Shown: piece after piece, positions 51,581 to 60,729 of the stretch | How the letters are laid out: each line of letters opens with the position of its first letter | Position numbering within the stretch: position 1 is the stretch's first letter | DNA from: JAVBNH01 sp031551635 | Lineage (GTDB): Bacteria > Bacillota > Clostridia > Oscillospirales > Acutalibacteraceae | Assembly (NCBI GenBank): GCA_031551635.1 | Contig: JAVBNH010000005.1 | Location: forward strand, 1 to 64,000 | Direction of reading: 5' to 3' | DNA: 64,000 nucleotides | Made by a program: the position numbers and the translations under genes | The notes under the pieces: model-generated | Seen by the model: the letters and a program-made list of their open reading frames with translations, nothing else | Databases searched by the model: none | What the model was told of the DNA's origin: nothing

Positions 51581-52990
51581 TTAGGGTTTTTCAGGATAAG
51601 GCATATCGTAGTTTACCTCATAATAATCATTAATCTGCTCGTCAGTCATGCCGAGAGCAAACTTTTTGAAAAGCCTGACAATAGGGTTATTTCTGAAAAG
51701 ATAAGTATCAAGGAAATTGACAAGCTTGCGAAGGAAGGTTGAAAGGTCGTTTGTCGCGGGGATTTCTTCCTTTTCAAGAGTTGTGCCTTCCTCAATAACG
51801 GTGAACGGCTGAGCATAGCAAATGCCGCCCTCGCCAAGAAGATAAGCTCTGACATAGGAGGTCACTTCAGCCTCGTGGTCATTAATGTCAATCGTTTCAC
51901 CCTCGGCTATGATATTGCCGTTCGAAACCCAGACGACCTTGTCATAGTTTTCAGCCGCGAGAGTGATAGAGTTTGCCGCTGCGTCAACAGTAATCCTGTT
52001 AACCATCGGTATTTCGCCGGTTCTCTCTTTATTATCGCCGAATTCCTGAACGGCATAGCGGGCTATTGAGAAGAATGTACCTGTCTCCATGCCTGTGCGC
52101 AGAGCCTCTACGGTTTTTTCAGGAAGCACAAACATCGAAAAAGCCCTGTCAAACTGACCCATTTCATGCGCGTCTGAGAAGGTGAATGCCCACGGAAGAA
52201 CGCCGTAAGGAATTGTCTTTTGAATGACATTATCGTATAAAATGCGGTCATATTCTGTCTGTGAATCCTCTGAGCTGTTGATATCCATACCCACGCATGT
52301 CCAATAATCAAGGAAAAGACGGGCGAATTTATTAACATACTCCGGCTTTGAGGAAAGCGTGGGATCCTTTTCTTTATGCGCCTTTGTGTAATAACCTAAG
52401 TGGTTAAGGAAGGTTATGCCGCCGAGCTTGCCGTTGTTTGCGACCGTGGTCTCGTAATCGCCGTCAACACCCATAAGTCCCTGACCGTAATCAGCGAAAA
52501 AGCCGTTTACATGTGTGTTTGAGGGGGATGCGCCATTAAGCTCTACGCCCAATTTAACATCAACCATACCTCTGCCGTCCCTGCCGACACCTGTGAGAAT
52601 CTCCTGATATCTTTCCTCGGTAACAGGGGTTACTGGAGCCATTTTTGTGCGGTCATATTTCGCGAGTCTGTAAGCGGGAGCGGTCTGAGGAACAACATTC
52701 CAACCCTTTCCCGGGAGAGCATGGTCGGTGAGGCAAAGGAAATCATAGCCTAATTTGTAATGCTCCTCGACAACAACATCCTGCTGAACAGCGCCGTCAG
52801 AAGCACAGGAATGAACGTGGAGCTGGGTTTTATAAGCTTCCCAAGTGTCCCAGTCAACCTCCGCGTAGGGGTTGGTAATCAGATAATCCTTAGTACCTGT
52901 TTCAGCAGATGCGCCGATGCCGAAAACTCCGGCAATCATAACAAGTGAAAGACAAACAGCAAGTAATCTGAATGCAATGCTCTTTCTCAT
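51581..52990 (-). CDS. Secreted PHP-domain phosphoesterase, paralog 3
   Basis: About 469 aa from the ATG after AAGGAGGATTAATATTT; an in-frame Met nine codons upstream lacks a site. Signal peptide to about residue 30 (GIGASAET). Complete PHP set: QLHVHSCASDGA, DFLCLTDHALPG, GITFLNHLGYY, HVNGFFADYG. C-terminal NPIVRLFKKFALGMT helix then a short acidic tail. Likely ancestor of the tandem triplet, as it retains both the signal and the metal ligands. Own promoter at 53030. Confidence 0.9.
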   Translation of the reverse strand: MRKSIAFRLLAVCLSLVMIAGVFGIGASAETGTKDYLITNPYAEVDWDTWEAYKTQLHVHSCASDGAVQQDVVVEEHYKLGYDFLCLTDHALPGKGWNVVPQTAPAYRLAKYDRTKMAPVTPVTEERYQEILTGVGRDGRGMVDVKLGVELNGASPSNTHVNGFFADYGQGLMGVDGDYETTVANNGKLGGITFLNHLGYYTKAHKEKDPTLSSKPEYVNKFARLFLDYWTCVGMDINSSEDSQTEYDRILYDNVIQKTIPYGVLPWAFTFSDAHEMGQFDRAFSMFVLPEKTVEALRTGMETGTFFSIARYAVQEFGDNKERTGEIPMVNRITVDAAANSITLAAENYDKVVWVSNGNIIAEGETIDINDHEAEVTSYVRAYLLGEGGICYAQPFTVIEEGTTLEKEEIPATNDLSTFLRKLVNFLDTYLFRNNPIVRLFKKFALGMTDEQINDYYEVNYDMPYPEKP

Positions 52991-53029
52991 AAATATTAAT
53001 CCTCCTTGAATATTCAACTAGTAAATCAC

Positions 53030-53058
53030 ATTATACACGATAAAATAAATAAAGTAAA
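53030..53058 (-). promoter_or_regulatory. Promoter of PHP paralog 3
   Basis: Minus strand TTTACT, 17 bp, TATAAT, 40 bp before the ATG. The region 53059-53163 is AT-rich with no gene. Confidence 0.65.
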
Positions 53059-53163
53059 CAAAAATTTTACCTTTTTTGTCTATAATCATAAAAATATTTA
53101 AAGTGTAAGTTTTAACGCTTTACATTTGTGCGTCAGTATAGTAAAATCATAGCATTAAAATGT

Positions 53164-53240
53164 GTTGTGCCTTAATGGACTGAAAACTCAATAAAAAACA
53201 AGTTTAGGGTTGTGCGCTTGGCAAACCAAGCCCACGTTAG
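53164..53240 (-). repeat. Repeat B copy 6, supplying part of the NuoE-like ribosome site
   Basis: GTGCCTTAATGGACTGAAAA to CCCACGTTAG. The terminal TTAG plus flanking GAGAG makes the AGGAGAG that precedes the next ATG. The left end has lost its TTAG. Confidence 0.82.
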
Positions 53241-53249
53241 GAGAGACTT

Positions 53250-53735
53250 ATGCTGCTTATTGAAGATAAAATCAAGTTAATTGTAGAAAAATATCCGTTT
53301 CCTGCGGATTCGCTTATCGCATTACTGCAGGATGTTCAAGAGGAGTTCGGTTATATAGGCGAGGAAGCGCTCAGGCTTATCTCTTCACAAACAGGAATAC
53401 CCGAGAGCAACCTTTGCGGTGTTGTTTCTTTTTATGCCCAGTTCAGAACACAAAAGCCGGGCAAATATCAGATTATGGTCTGCATGGGTACAGCCTGCCA
53501 TGTCAACAAAGGCGAACGCGTTGCGGATGCTGTAAGAGAATTTCTCGGTATTGAGGAAGGTAAGACAAGCGACGACGGTCTTTTTTCATGGGAGGAGGTC
53601 GCCTGTCTCGGGTGCTGCAGCCTGTCGCCGGTGATGATGATTAACGGTGTGGCTTACGGCAAGCTTGACAAGGAAAAGGTGAAAAAAATTCTCACGGATA
53701 TAAAAAAGAATAACGGCGGAGGTGAGAGCATATGA
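53250..53735 (+). CDS. NuoE/HydC-like [2Fe-2S] subunit (StnA-like)
   Basis: 161 aa. Thioredoxin-like [2Fe-2S] fold with VCMGTACHVNKG (C-x4-C) and ACLGCCSLSPVM (C-x3-C), the four ligands of this family. Carries electrons between the flavin subunit and other clusters. ATG preceded by AGGAGAG, half of which comes from repeat B. Overlaps the next gene (ATGA). First gene of a three-gene unit whose third member is an NADPH-FAD protein, so a Stn/Nfn-type complex is favoured over complex I or a hydrogenase. Confidence 0.92.
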   Translation: MLLIEDKIKLIVEKYPFPADSLIALLQDVQEEFGYIGEEALRLISSQTGIPESNLCGVVSFYAQFRTQKPGKYQIMVCMGTACHVNKGERVADAVREFLGIEEGKTSDDGLFSWEEVACLGCCSLSPVMMINGVAYGKLDKEKVKKILTDIKKNNGGGESI

Positions 53736-55489
53736 AACTGCTTTTAGGCTATGGCAGCTGCGGCATCGCGGCGGGAGCGGAGGATGTTCTCAAAGTTTTT
53801 GAGGAGCAATTAATCGACAGCGGATTATGTGTTACAAAAGTAGGCTGCAACGGACTTTGCTTTGCTGAACCGCTGCTGCAAGTGATAAACGACAGCGGCG
53901 AAAGCTTTTACTTTGGCAGAATCGATAAAATTTCCGCCGCAAAAATTGCCGAAAGTTTTTTGCGAAACGAAATTCCTTCGCTAAACAAGCTGGAGGGTGA
54001 AGAGCTAGCTTTTCTGACTAAGCAAACGAGAATCGCCCTGCGCAATTGCGGAGTTATTGACCCTGAAAACCTTGCTGAATATGAAGAAAAAGGCGGCTAT
54101 TCCTCTTTCAAGAAATATATCACCACCCCATGCGAAATAATTCCGGAGCTTGCGGCATCGGGACTGCGCGGCAGGGGCGGCGCAGGCTTCCCCACTGCGA
54201 AAAAGTGGGAGACCGCCGCAGCGGTACAATCAGAAGACAAATACATTGTATGCAACGCAGACGAGGGTGACCCAGGCGCCTTCATGGATCGCTCGCTGCT
54301 GGAGGGTGACCCCCACAGCGTGCTTGAGGGAATGTTGCTTGCGGCTCTCGCTGTTGGTGCGAATCACGGGCTTATTTATGTCAGAGCAGAATACCCATTG
54401 GCAATTAAACGGTTGCAAAAGGCAATAGATTCATTAAAAGAAAATTCTATAACCGGTGAAAATATTTTTGGAACCTCCTTTTCATTCGATTTCAGACTTA
54501 TGAAGGGCGCGGGAGCTTTTGTTTGCGGCGAGGAGACTGCTTTACTGGCATCACTCGCAGGCGGAAGGGGAATGCCCGTTCCGAAACCGCCTTTTCCCGC
54601 TCAGAGCGGCTATAAAAAGAAACCGACTGTTATAAATAATGTCGAAACTCTCGCGAATGTGCCGTGGATACTCTCTAACGGCGCGGCGGAATATGCGAGG
54701 CTCGGAACGCCCGACAGCAAGGGCACGAAGGTTTTCGCCCTTGCAGGAAGGGTCAGGCGCGGCGGTCTTGTGGAGGTGCCCATGGGAGTCAGCCTAAGGG
54801 ACATTGTTTTTGGAATTTGCGGGGGTATAATAGACAACAAACCGATTAAAGCCGTGCAGATTGGCGGACCCTCCGGCGGTTGCCTTCCGGAACGCCTTCT
54901 TGACACACCTATTGACTATAAATCCATCGGTGAAACAGGCGCGATTATGGGCTCAGGCGGGCTTGTCGTAATGGACACGGATTCCTGCATGGTTGATATG
55001 GCACGGTTTTTTATGGATTTCACAAGCAAGGAAAGCTGTGGCAAATGCGTCCCCTGCCGCGTCGGAACAACCGCGATGAAGGAAATGCTTGACAATATCG
55101 CCTCCGGCAAGGGCACGCCTGAGGACTTGGAGCTATTGAAAGCTCTCGGAGAGAGCATTAAAAATTCTGCGTTGTGCGGTCTTGGGAATTCCGCGCCGAA
55201 TCCTGTTTTGACTACAATGAAATACTTCTTTGAGGAATATAAAGAGCATATAGAAAACGGCTGCTGCAGGGCGTTGAAATGCACGGCGCTGTTGAAATTC
55301 ACAATAGAAGCTGACAAATGCATCGGCTGTACACTTTGCAAAAAAGTCTGCCCCACCGCCGCTATTACGGGCGAGCTCAAAAAAACACATGTAATTGACA
55401 GTGAAAAGTGCATTGCCTGCGGTTCCTGCGCGGCAGTTTGCAGAAGCAATGCGATAAAAATAAGCAGCGGAAGGAAGGTGACGGAATGA
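53732..55489 (+). CDS. NuoF/HydB-like NADH-binding flavin subunit (StnB-like)
   Basis: 585 aa. N-terminal thioredoxin-like domain with four Cys (GSCGIAAGA ... VGCNGLCFAEP), then the FMN/NADH domain: GRGGAGFPTAKKW and CNADEGDPGAFMDRS, the [4Fe-4S] site ESCGKCVPCRVGT, and two C-terminal [4Fe-4S] ferredoxin motifs (CIGCTLCKKVCP, CIACGSCAAVC). This is the HydB/HndC type, which oxidises NADH and can take part in flavin-based bifurcation. Overlaps both neighbours by ATGA, so the three subunits are likely made in equal amounts. Confidence 0.94.
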   Translation: MKLLLGYGSCGIAAGAEDVLKVFEEQLIDSGLCVTKVGCNGLCFAEPLLQVINDSGESFYFGRIDKISAAKIAESFLRNEIPSLNKLEGEELAFLTKQTRIALRNCGVIDPENLAEYEEKGGYSSFKKYITTPCEIIPELAASGLRGRGGAGFPTAKKWETAAAVQSEDKYIVCNADEGDPGAFMDRSLLEGDPHSVLEGMLLAALAVGANHGLIYVRAEYPLAIKRLQKAIDSLKENSITGENIFGTSFSFDFRLMKGAGAFVCGEETALLASLAGGRGMPVPKPPFPAQSGYKKKPTVINNVETLANVPWILSNGAAEYARLGTPDSKGTKVFALAGRVRRGGLVEVPMGVSLRDIVFGICGGIIDNKPIKAVQIGGPSGGCLPERLLDTPIDYKSIGETGAIMGSGGLVVMDTDSCMVDMARFFMDFTSKESCGKCVPCRVGTTAMKEMLDNIASGKGTPEDLELLKALGESIKNSALCGLGNSAPNPVLTTMKYFFEEYKEHIENGCCRALKCTALLKFTIEADKCIGCTLCKKVCPTAAITGELKKTHVIDSEKCIACGSCAAVCRSNAIKISSGRKVTE

Positions 55490-57813
55490 GCCGTTTTAAT
55501 ATAAAAGTTAACGACAGAGAAATCACAGCCGACAGCGAAAAAAGCCTTTTGGATAATCTTCTCGAAAACGGCGTTTTCGTACCGAACCTCTGTTATGACA
55601 AACGTCTTGACGCCTTTGGCGGCTGCGGTTTATGTCTTGTTTCGCTGAAGGGATACCCGAAACCAATTCGTGCCTGCTCCGCGAAAGCGACGCCGGGAAT
55701 GGAAATTTTTACCGACACTCCCGAAATTATTGAGAGTAGAAAAATGACCCTCGCAATGATTCACGCGGATCACCGCGGTGACTGTATCGCGCCATGCCGC
55801 CGCGCCTGCCCGACAAATCAGGACGCTCAGGGCTATATCGCCCTGATTGCGGACGGCAAATACGAGGAAGCAATAAGACTGATAAAAGCCGACAACCCCT
55901 TTCCCTCATCAATCGGCAGAGTCTGCCCACACCCCTGCGAGGAGGCTTGCAGGCGAAAATACGCTGAGGAAGCGATTTCGATTTGCTCGCTGAAACGCTT
56001 TGCCGCTGATATTGATAATGGAGAATATAAACCTATACAAAAAGCTCAGAACGGTAAAAAAATCGCCATTGTCGGAGCGGGTCCCGCCGGTCTTACGACG
56101 GCGTATTATCTGAGTATAGAAGGCTACAGCACCGATGTTTTTGAGTCTGAAAACCGCAGCGGCGGCATGCTGCGTTACGGCATTCCGGCTTACAGGCTGA
56201 GCGATGAGATTCTTGACCGTGATATTTCCGCAATAGAAAATCTCGGAGTAAAAATTCATTATAACAAAAAGCTTGGCAGAGATATTTCTGTAAAGTCACT
56301 AAAAAGCGAATATGACGCGGTTTTTCTCGCTGTAGGCGCATGGAAAAGCGCGGCTCTCGGCTGCGAAAACGACAAGATGCCGGGCGTTCTCGGCGGAATC
56401 GACTTTTTATACAAGGTCGCTGTCGGTGAGCCGCTAGAGATAGGTCAAAAAGTCGCTGTTGTCGGCGGAGGGAATACCGCGATGGATGCCGCAAGAACCG
56501 CGAGAAGGCTCGGCGCGGCTGAGGTCACGCTCATCTATCGCCGAACAAGAGAAGAAATGCCCGCGTCTCTCTGGGAAATCGAAGAAGCCGAGGAGGAAGG
56601 CGTAAAATTTGCTTTTCTGGTCTCGCCTGTCTGCGTGCTTGAAAAAGACGGCAGAGCAGCGGGCTTGAGGCTCCAAAAAATGGAGCTCGGCGAGCCTGAC
56701 GCTTCGGGCAGGCGCCGTCCAGTTCCTGTCGCGGGCGCTGAGGAAGAAATCGCTTTTGGCACCATAATTGCGGCAATCGGTCAAAAGGTTTTGCCGGAAG
56801 GTCTTGAAGGACTTGAGCAAACGCGCTGGGGAACAGTCCTTTGCGATAAAAACACCTTCATGACGAGCATTGCAGGCGTTTTTGCGGGCGGCGACATGAT
56901 AAATGACGGACCCGACATCGCTATAACTGCGATAGCTCACGGCAAACACGCTGCGCATTCGATTGACGCATACTTAAAGGGCGAAAAATACACCTCTCAG
57001 AATCCCTTTTATGTCACAAAAACGCCTGAAATCTCGAAGGATATAGGCGATGTCGAAAAAATAAACAGAATAAAAGATAGTCTGCTACCTCCCGGTGAAA
57101 GAGTTAAAAATTTTTCTGAAATCGGCATAACCTTCAGTGAGGAGGAAGCAAAAAAAGAGGCAGAAAGATGCCTTGAATGCGGCTGCAGCGCGCTTTACGA
57201 CTGCCGTCTATTGCCGCTGCTGCAAAACGGCTTCGGCAAAATACCCCTTGATACCGGTTCACTGAATTACAGGGAGGATCATTCTCATCCCTTTATCTGG
57301 CGCGACCAGAACAAGTGTATTTTATGCGGACTTTGCGTACGCGTTTGCTCGGAAATCGCCGGTAAACATATATGGGGCTTCCGGGACAGAGGTTTTACTA
57401 CTACTGTTGAATGCGCTTATAATATTCCTCTGCTTGAGAGCGATTGCATGACCTGCGGCTTGTGTTCAAACGCCTGCCCGACCGGCGCACTGCAGGATAA
57501 AAGAGCGTTTTCAAAATCCCCTGCTCTGCCGTTCAAGGTCAGCGAAATAAATTGCTCATACTGCAAAAAAGAGTGTAAATTTGACTTATATACCTACGGA
57601 AAAAGTATTATTAAAGCAGTACCGCAAAACGAAGAAAAATCCTGCTCCTTCGGGCGTTACGGCTTGAGCTTAAAGGGAAATAAGGCGTTAACGGCACTCA
57701 GTGCCGAAGCTTTTACCACCCTTGTTATCTCTCTCAAAGGCGACCTCGCCTATTTTGAGGGAAACGAACAATATTTCAAAAGCCCTTCAGAGCTTGCGGG
57801 ATTTTTTGAATAA
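55486..57813 (+). CDS. NADPH-FAD/iron-sulfur subunit (StnC-like, NfnB/GltD module)
   Basis: About 775 aa. N-terminal [2Fe-2S] domain (NLCYDKRLDAFGGCGLCLV), a GltD-type [4Fe-4S] adaptor (CIAPCRRACPTNQD, CPHPCEEACRR), the FAD site VGAGPAGLTTAYYL, the NADPH site VVGGGNTAMDAARTARRLGA, FAGGDMINDGPDI, and C-terminal ferredoxin clusters (CILCGLCVRVC, CMTCGLCSNACP) plus CSYCKKEC. There is no H-cluster or molybdopterin domain. The domain set matches StnC of the Sporomusa transhydrogenase that couples NADH, NADPH and ferredoxin. AAGGAAGGTG precedes the ATG, which overlaps the NuoF-like stop. Confidence 0.92.
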   Translation: MSRFNIKVNDREITADSEKSLLDNLLENGVFVPNLCYDKRLDAFGGCGLCLVSLKGYPKPIRACSAKATPGMEIFTDTPEIIESRKMTLAMIHADHRGDCIAPCRRACPTNQDAQGYIALIADGKYEEAIRLIKADNPFPSSIGRVCPHPCEEACRRKYAEEAISICSLKRFAADIDNGEYKPIQKAQNGKKIAIVGAGPAGLTTAYYLSIEGYSTDVFESENRSGGMLRYGIPAYRLSDEILDRDISAIENLGVKIHYNKKLGRDISVKSLKSEYDAVFLAVGAWKSAALGCENDKMPGVLGGIDFLYKVAVGEPLEIGQKVAVVGGGNTAMDAARTARRLGAAEVTLIYRRTREEMPASLWEIEEAEEEGVKFAFLVSPVCVLEKDGRAAGLRLQKMELGEPDASGRRRPVPVAGAEEEIAFGTIIAAIGQKVLPEGLEGLEQTRWGTVLCDKNTFMTSIAGVFAGGDMINDGPDIAITAIAHGKHAAHSIDAYLKGEKYTSQNPFYVTKTPEISKDIGDVEKINRIKDSLLPPGERVKNFSEIGITFSEEEAKKEAERCLECGCSALYDCRLLPLLQNGFGKIPLDTGSLNYREDHSHPFIWRDQNKCILCGLCVRVCSEIAGKHIWGFRDRGFTTTVECAYNIPLLESDCMTCGLCSNACPTGALQDKRAFSKSPALPFKVSEINCSYCKKECKFDLYTYGKSIIKAVPQNEEKSCSFGRYGLSLKGNKALTALSAEAFTTLVISLKGDLAYFEGNEQYFKSPSELAGFFE

Positions 57814-57834
57814 TACACAAAAAGGTTGATTTAA

Positions 57835-58437
57835 ATGAATTTTAATAAGGTTGAATTTGAAACCGCTTTCGGTACAACCTCGCAGCTGCGTGAATCCGAC
57901 ATACCTGAAATTGTTTTCGCAGGGCGTTCCAATGTCGGTAAATCCTCGCTTCTTAATAAGCTTTTCAACCGCAAAGCTCTGGCTCGAGTCAGCAGCGAGC
58001 CGGGAAAAACCACAACTATAAACTTTTACCGTGTTGAAGACGTTAGGCTTGTTGACCTCCCCGGCTACGGCTACGCGAAGCGTTCGGCGGGCGAGAAACG
58101 CCGCTGGGCTGACCTGATTGATATGTATTTTCAGTCCGGCCGCCCGATAAAGCTTGTCGTTCAGCTCATTGATATGCGCCATTCGCCGAGTGAGGACGAT
58201 ATGATAATGCTGAATTTTCTAATAGAAACTGGCTACCCATTTATTGTCGCGCTCACTAAATGCGACAAACTGAAAAAAACCGAACGCGAGAAGCAGCGGC
58301 AAAGCCTGAGTGAGGAACTGGCATTAATTGGCGAAAGGGAAATCATCGAGACTTCAGCAGAAAACGGCGAAGGAATTGAAAAACTAAAAGATGCGATTGA
58401 GAACTGCGTTGCCATATATTACCACGGACACGAATAA
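57835..58437 (+). CDS. engB: Ribosome-assembly GTPase EngB (YsxC/YihA)
   Basis: 200 aa, full length. G1 GRSNVGKSSLLN, G2 region GKTTTINFY, G3 DLPGYGYAKR, G4 TKCDK, G5 SAENG. Acts in late 50S subunit assembly and is generally essential. 21 bp after the StnC-like gene with AAAAGG before the ATG, so perhaps read from the same transcript. Confidence 0.97.
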   Translation: MNFNKVEFETAFGTTSQLRESDIPEIVFAGRSNVGKSSLLNKLFNRKALARVSSEPGKTTTINFYRVEDVRLVDLPGYGYAKRSAGEKRRWADLIDMYFQSGRPIKLVVQLIDMRHSPSEDDMIMLNFLIETGYPFIVALTKCDKLKKTEREKQRQSLSEELALIGEREIIETSAENGEGIEKLKDAIENCVAIYYHGHE

Positions 58438-58463
58438 TGGTTTAATCATTTGTGCTTTTTTAA

Positions 58464-58492
58464 TTGACATTGTTGTGTAAAAATGTTATATT
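58464..58492 (+). promoter_or_regulatory. Promoter of the first secreted EEP gene
   Basis: TTGACA, 17 bp, TATATT, 54 bp before the ATG. Confidence 0.75.
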
Positions 58493-58546
58493 TGTTATTG
58501 AAGTGTTAACAGCACTTTGAATAAATAATGGGACAGTGAAATTAAA

Positions 58547-59569
58547 ATGAAAAAGCTACTTAGTTTTATGCTGACAATTTGCTTGTGTATCGGTATTTTT
58601 GCTTTTTCAAGCAACGCTCAGGAGGAGGTTATCGCGGGCAAGCTCGAAATATTGAGCTATAACATAGCAGGGCTTCCGATTCCTTCATTTTTACGCACAA
58701 AGGGCGAGATAGCAGGGCGAAATTATAAAAAAGATACCGAGGAGATTTCAAAAATTGTCGGAGCCACCGACTTTGACCTAGTCGGTGTACAGGAGGATTT
58801 TAACGCGCACGCCCAGATGGTCAAACATATGGACGCTTACGAATGGCAGACCTTTACGAGCGGCGGCGTACCCTACGGCGACGGCTTGAATTTTTTCTCT
58901 AAACAACCGCTTTTCAATGCCGAGCGTACAAAATGGAACAAGGCATACGGCATACTCGACAATGCCTCCGATGAGCTGACACCAAAAGGCATTTTATATT
59001 GTCTGTGGGAAATAGCTCCTGGAATTTACGTTGATGTTTATACCCTTCACTGCGAAGCGGGCAGCTCTGAGGGCTCGCTTGACGCACGCTGGGACAACCT
59101 CACGCAACTCGCTGAGCTTGTCAATGAGCGTTCTGTTGCACGTGCGGCAATCCTCTTGGGTGACTTCAACTCTAATCTCGGCGATGAGGATGACAGGCTT
59201 TATGAGCTGCTTATTGAACCGGCAGGGCTGAAGGACGCATGGGCTGAGGTTCATAACGGCGGTGCTTACACCGGCATACCGAACAAGGTTGACGGCATTG
59301 ACCGTGTCCTATACCGTAACGGCGGGGATGTGTCGCTCAAGGCTGTTTTTGAGGAAAAAGGCGAATACCTGAATTCCGAAGGTAAAACACTCTCCGATCA
59401 CCCTTATTGCCATGTCACTCTGGAATATGAGTTCACAGGCGCACCAAAACAGATGGTTGGGCTCAAAAAGCTGACTGCTGAAAACCCACTGAGCTTTTTA
59501 GAAAGAATGATAAAAGGTATCTTTAAGGCGCTCAGCTTGATAATCAAGGATTTACCGAGCCTGTTTTAA
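58547..59569 (+). CDS. Secreted endonuclease/exonuclease/phosphatase-fold protein, copy 1
   Basis: 340 aa. Signal peptide about 1-24 (FAFSSNAQE). EEP landmarks: LSYNIAGLP (Asn), VGVQEDFNAH (metal Glu), VYTLHCEAG (catalytic His region), ILLGDFNSN (Asp/Asn), GIDRVLYR and TLSDHPYCHV (final Asp-His). DNase I-fold secreted hydrolases act on nucleic acids or phospholipids (sphingomyelinase type); by eye the substrate cannot be settled. Ends in a short amphipathic helix, FKALSLIIKDLPSLF. A close paralog follows after a terminator. Confidence 0.9.
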   Translation: MKKLLSFMLTICLCIGIFAFSSNAQEEVIAGKLEILSYNIAGLPIPSFLRTKGEIAGRNYKKDTEEISKIVGATDFDLVGVQEDFNAHAQMVKHMDAYEWQTFTSGGVPYGDGLNFFSKQPLFNAERTKWNKAYGILDNASDELTPKGILYCLWEIAPGIYVDVYTLHCEAGSSEGSLDARWDNLTQLAELVNERSVARAAILLGDFNSNLGDEDDRLYELLIEPAGLKDAWAEVHNGGAYTGIPNKVDGIDRVLYRNGGDVSLKAVFEEKGEYLNSEGKTLSDHPYCHVTLEYEFTGAPKQMVGLKKLTAENPLSFLERMIKGIFKALSLIIKDLPSLF

Positions 59570-59576
59570 TAAAAAA

Positions 59577-59628
59577 AGCCGTATTCTTCCTGCTTTAAAC
59601 AGGAATGAATACGGCTGTTTTTTATCAG
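59577..59628 (+). terminator. Terminator between the twin EEP genes
   Basis: AGCCGTATTC and GAATACGGCT, inner CCTG/CAGG stem, followed by GTTTTTTATC. Confidence 0.9.
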
Positions 59629-59688
59629 TTGACCGGATTACTGTTTGCTAACAATAAGGTAAATATTTTAAGAAATTAGGGGATAGAA

Positions 59689-60717
59689 ATGAAAAAAATC
59701 ATTAGTATGTTATTGGCTGTTATCCTTACTGCAGGTATTTTTGTTGTTCCGGCTAAGGCGGAAGAAGAGGTAATAACAGGCGAGCTTGAGTTATTGTCTT
59801 ATAATATTGCAGGGCTTCCGATACCTGCTATGTTCAGACGAAAAGGCAGGATTGCGGGGAGAAGTTTTTGGAAAGACACTGAAGTCATCTCGAAGCTTGT
59901 CGGCGAGGCTGATTATGACCTTGTAGCGGTTCAGGAGGATTTTAACGCTCACTCGCAGATGACAAAGCATATGGACGCTTATCCATGGCAGACCTACCAC
60001 TCCGGTGCGATTCCATATGGAGACGGTCTCAATTATTTTTCAAAAATGCCGCTTTATAATGCCGAAAGAATAAAATGGAATATGTGCTACGGTGTTTTTG
60101 ACGGAGCAACGGACGAGCTCACGCCAAAGGGAATTCAATATGCTTTATGGGAAATCGAACCGGGTGTTTATGTTGATGTTTACAATCATCACCTTGAGGC
60201 AGGCAGCACTCCCAGTGATGTCGAAGCCCGTTACAGCGACCTCAAACAGCTCGCAGACCTTGTTAATGAACGTTCAAAAGACAGGGCAGTGCTCATACTC
60301 GGTGACTTTAACACCTGTCTGGGGGACCCGAGAGACAGGCTATACGAATTGCTCGTTGAGCCCGCCGGACTTAAAGATGCATGGGCTGAGGTGCATAACG
60401 GCGGCGTTTATGAAGGCATTCCAAGAAGAGTTGACGGCATTGACCGTGTTATGTACCGCGACGGCGGAGGCATTGAGTTTAAAGCGATTTTTGAAGAGAA
60501 GGCAGAATACTTAAACGAAAAAGGCAAAACTGCTTCCGACCATAAATACTGCCATGTTACCATGTCCTACACCTTTACCGGAACGCCTCAAAAGCTCGAA
60601 GGCTTAAAAGAGCTTGAAAAAGAGCCTTTTTTTGAATTTCTTTGGAAGGCAATTAAATACTGTTTTAAGGATATTGGTTTGATGATTAAGGATTTACCGA
60701 CTTTATTTAAAAAGTAA
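59689..60717 (+). CDS. Secreted endonuclease/exonuclease/phosphatase-fold protein, copy 2
   Basis: 342 aa, paralog of the previous gene with the same motifs: LSYNIAGLP, VAVQEDFNAH, VYNHHLEAG, LILGDFNTC, GIDRVMYR, ASDHKYCHV. Signal peptide about 1-24 (VVPAKAEE). C-terminal helix FKDIGLMIKDLPTLFKK. AGGGGATAG precedes the ATG. Tandem duplication with conserved catalytic residues in both copies suggests dosage or slightly different targets. The next gene begins 13 bp later. Confidence 0.9.
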   Translation: MKKIISMLLAVILTAGIFVVPAKAEEEVITGELELLSYNIAGLPIPAMFRRKGRIAGRSFWKDTEVISKLVGEADYDLVAVQEDFNAHSQMTKHMDAYPWQTYHSGAIPYGDGLNYFSKMPLYNAERIKWNMCYGVFDGATDELTPKGIQYALWEIEPGVYVDVYNHHLEAGSTPSDVEARYSDLKQLADLVNERSKDRAVLILGDFNTCLGDPRDRLYELLVEPAGLKDAWAEVHNGGVYEGIPRRVDGIDRVMYRDGGGIEFKAIFEEKAEYLNEKGKTASDHKYCHVTMSYTFTGTPQKLEGLKELEKEPFFEFLWKAIKYCFKDIGLMIKDLPTLFKK

Positions 60718-60729
60718 AGGATAAAGCTT

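Noticed and set aside
54916..55449. 177-codon minus-strand frame opposite the NuoF-like gene
   Set aside because: Antisense shadow of a gene with complete cofactor motifs.
56434..56958. 174-codon minus-strand frame opposite the StnC-like gene
   Set aside because: Antisense shadow; the sense frame has conserved FAD and NADPH motifs.
53250..57813. Respiratory complex I or an [FeFe]-hydrogenase operon
   Set aside because: No membrane Nuo subunits and no H-cluster motif; the third protein carries a GltD-type NADPH/FAD module.
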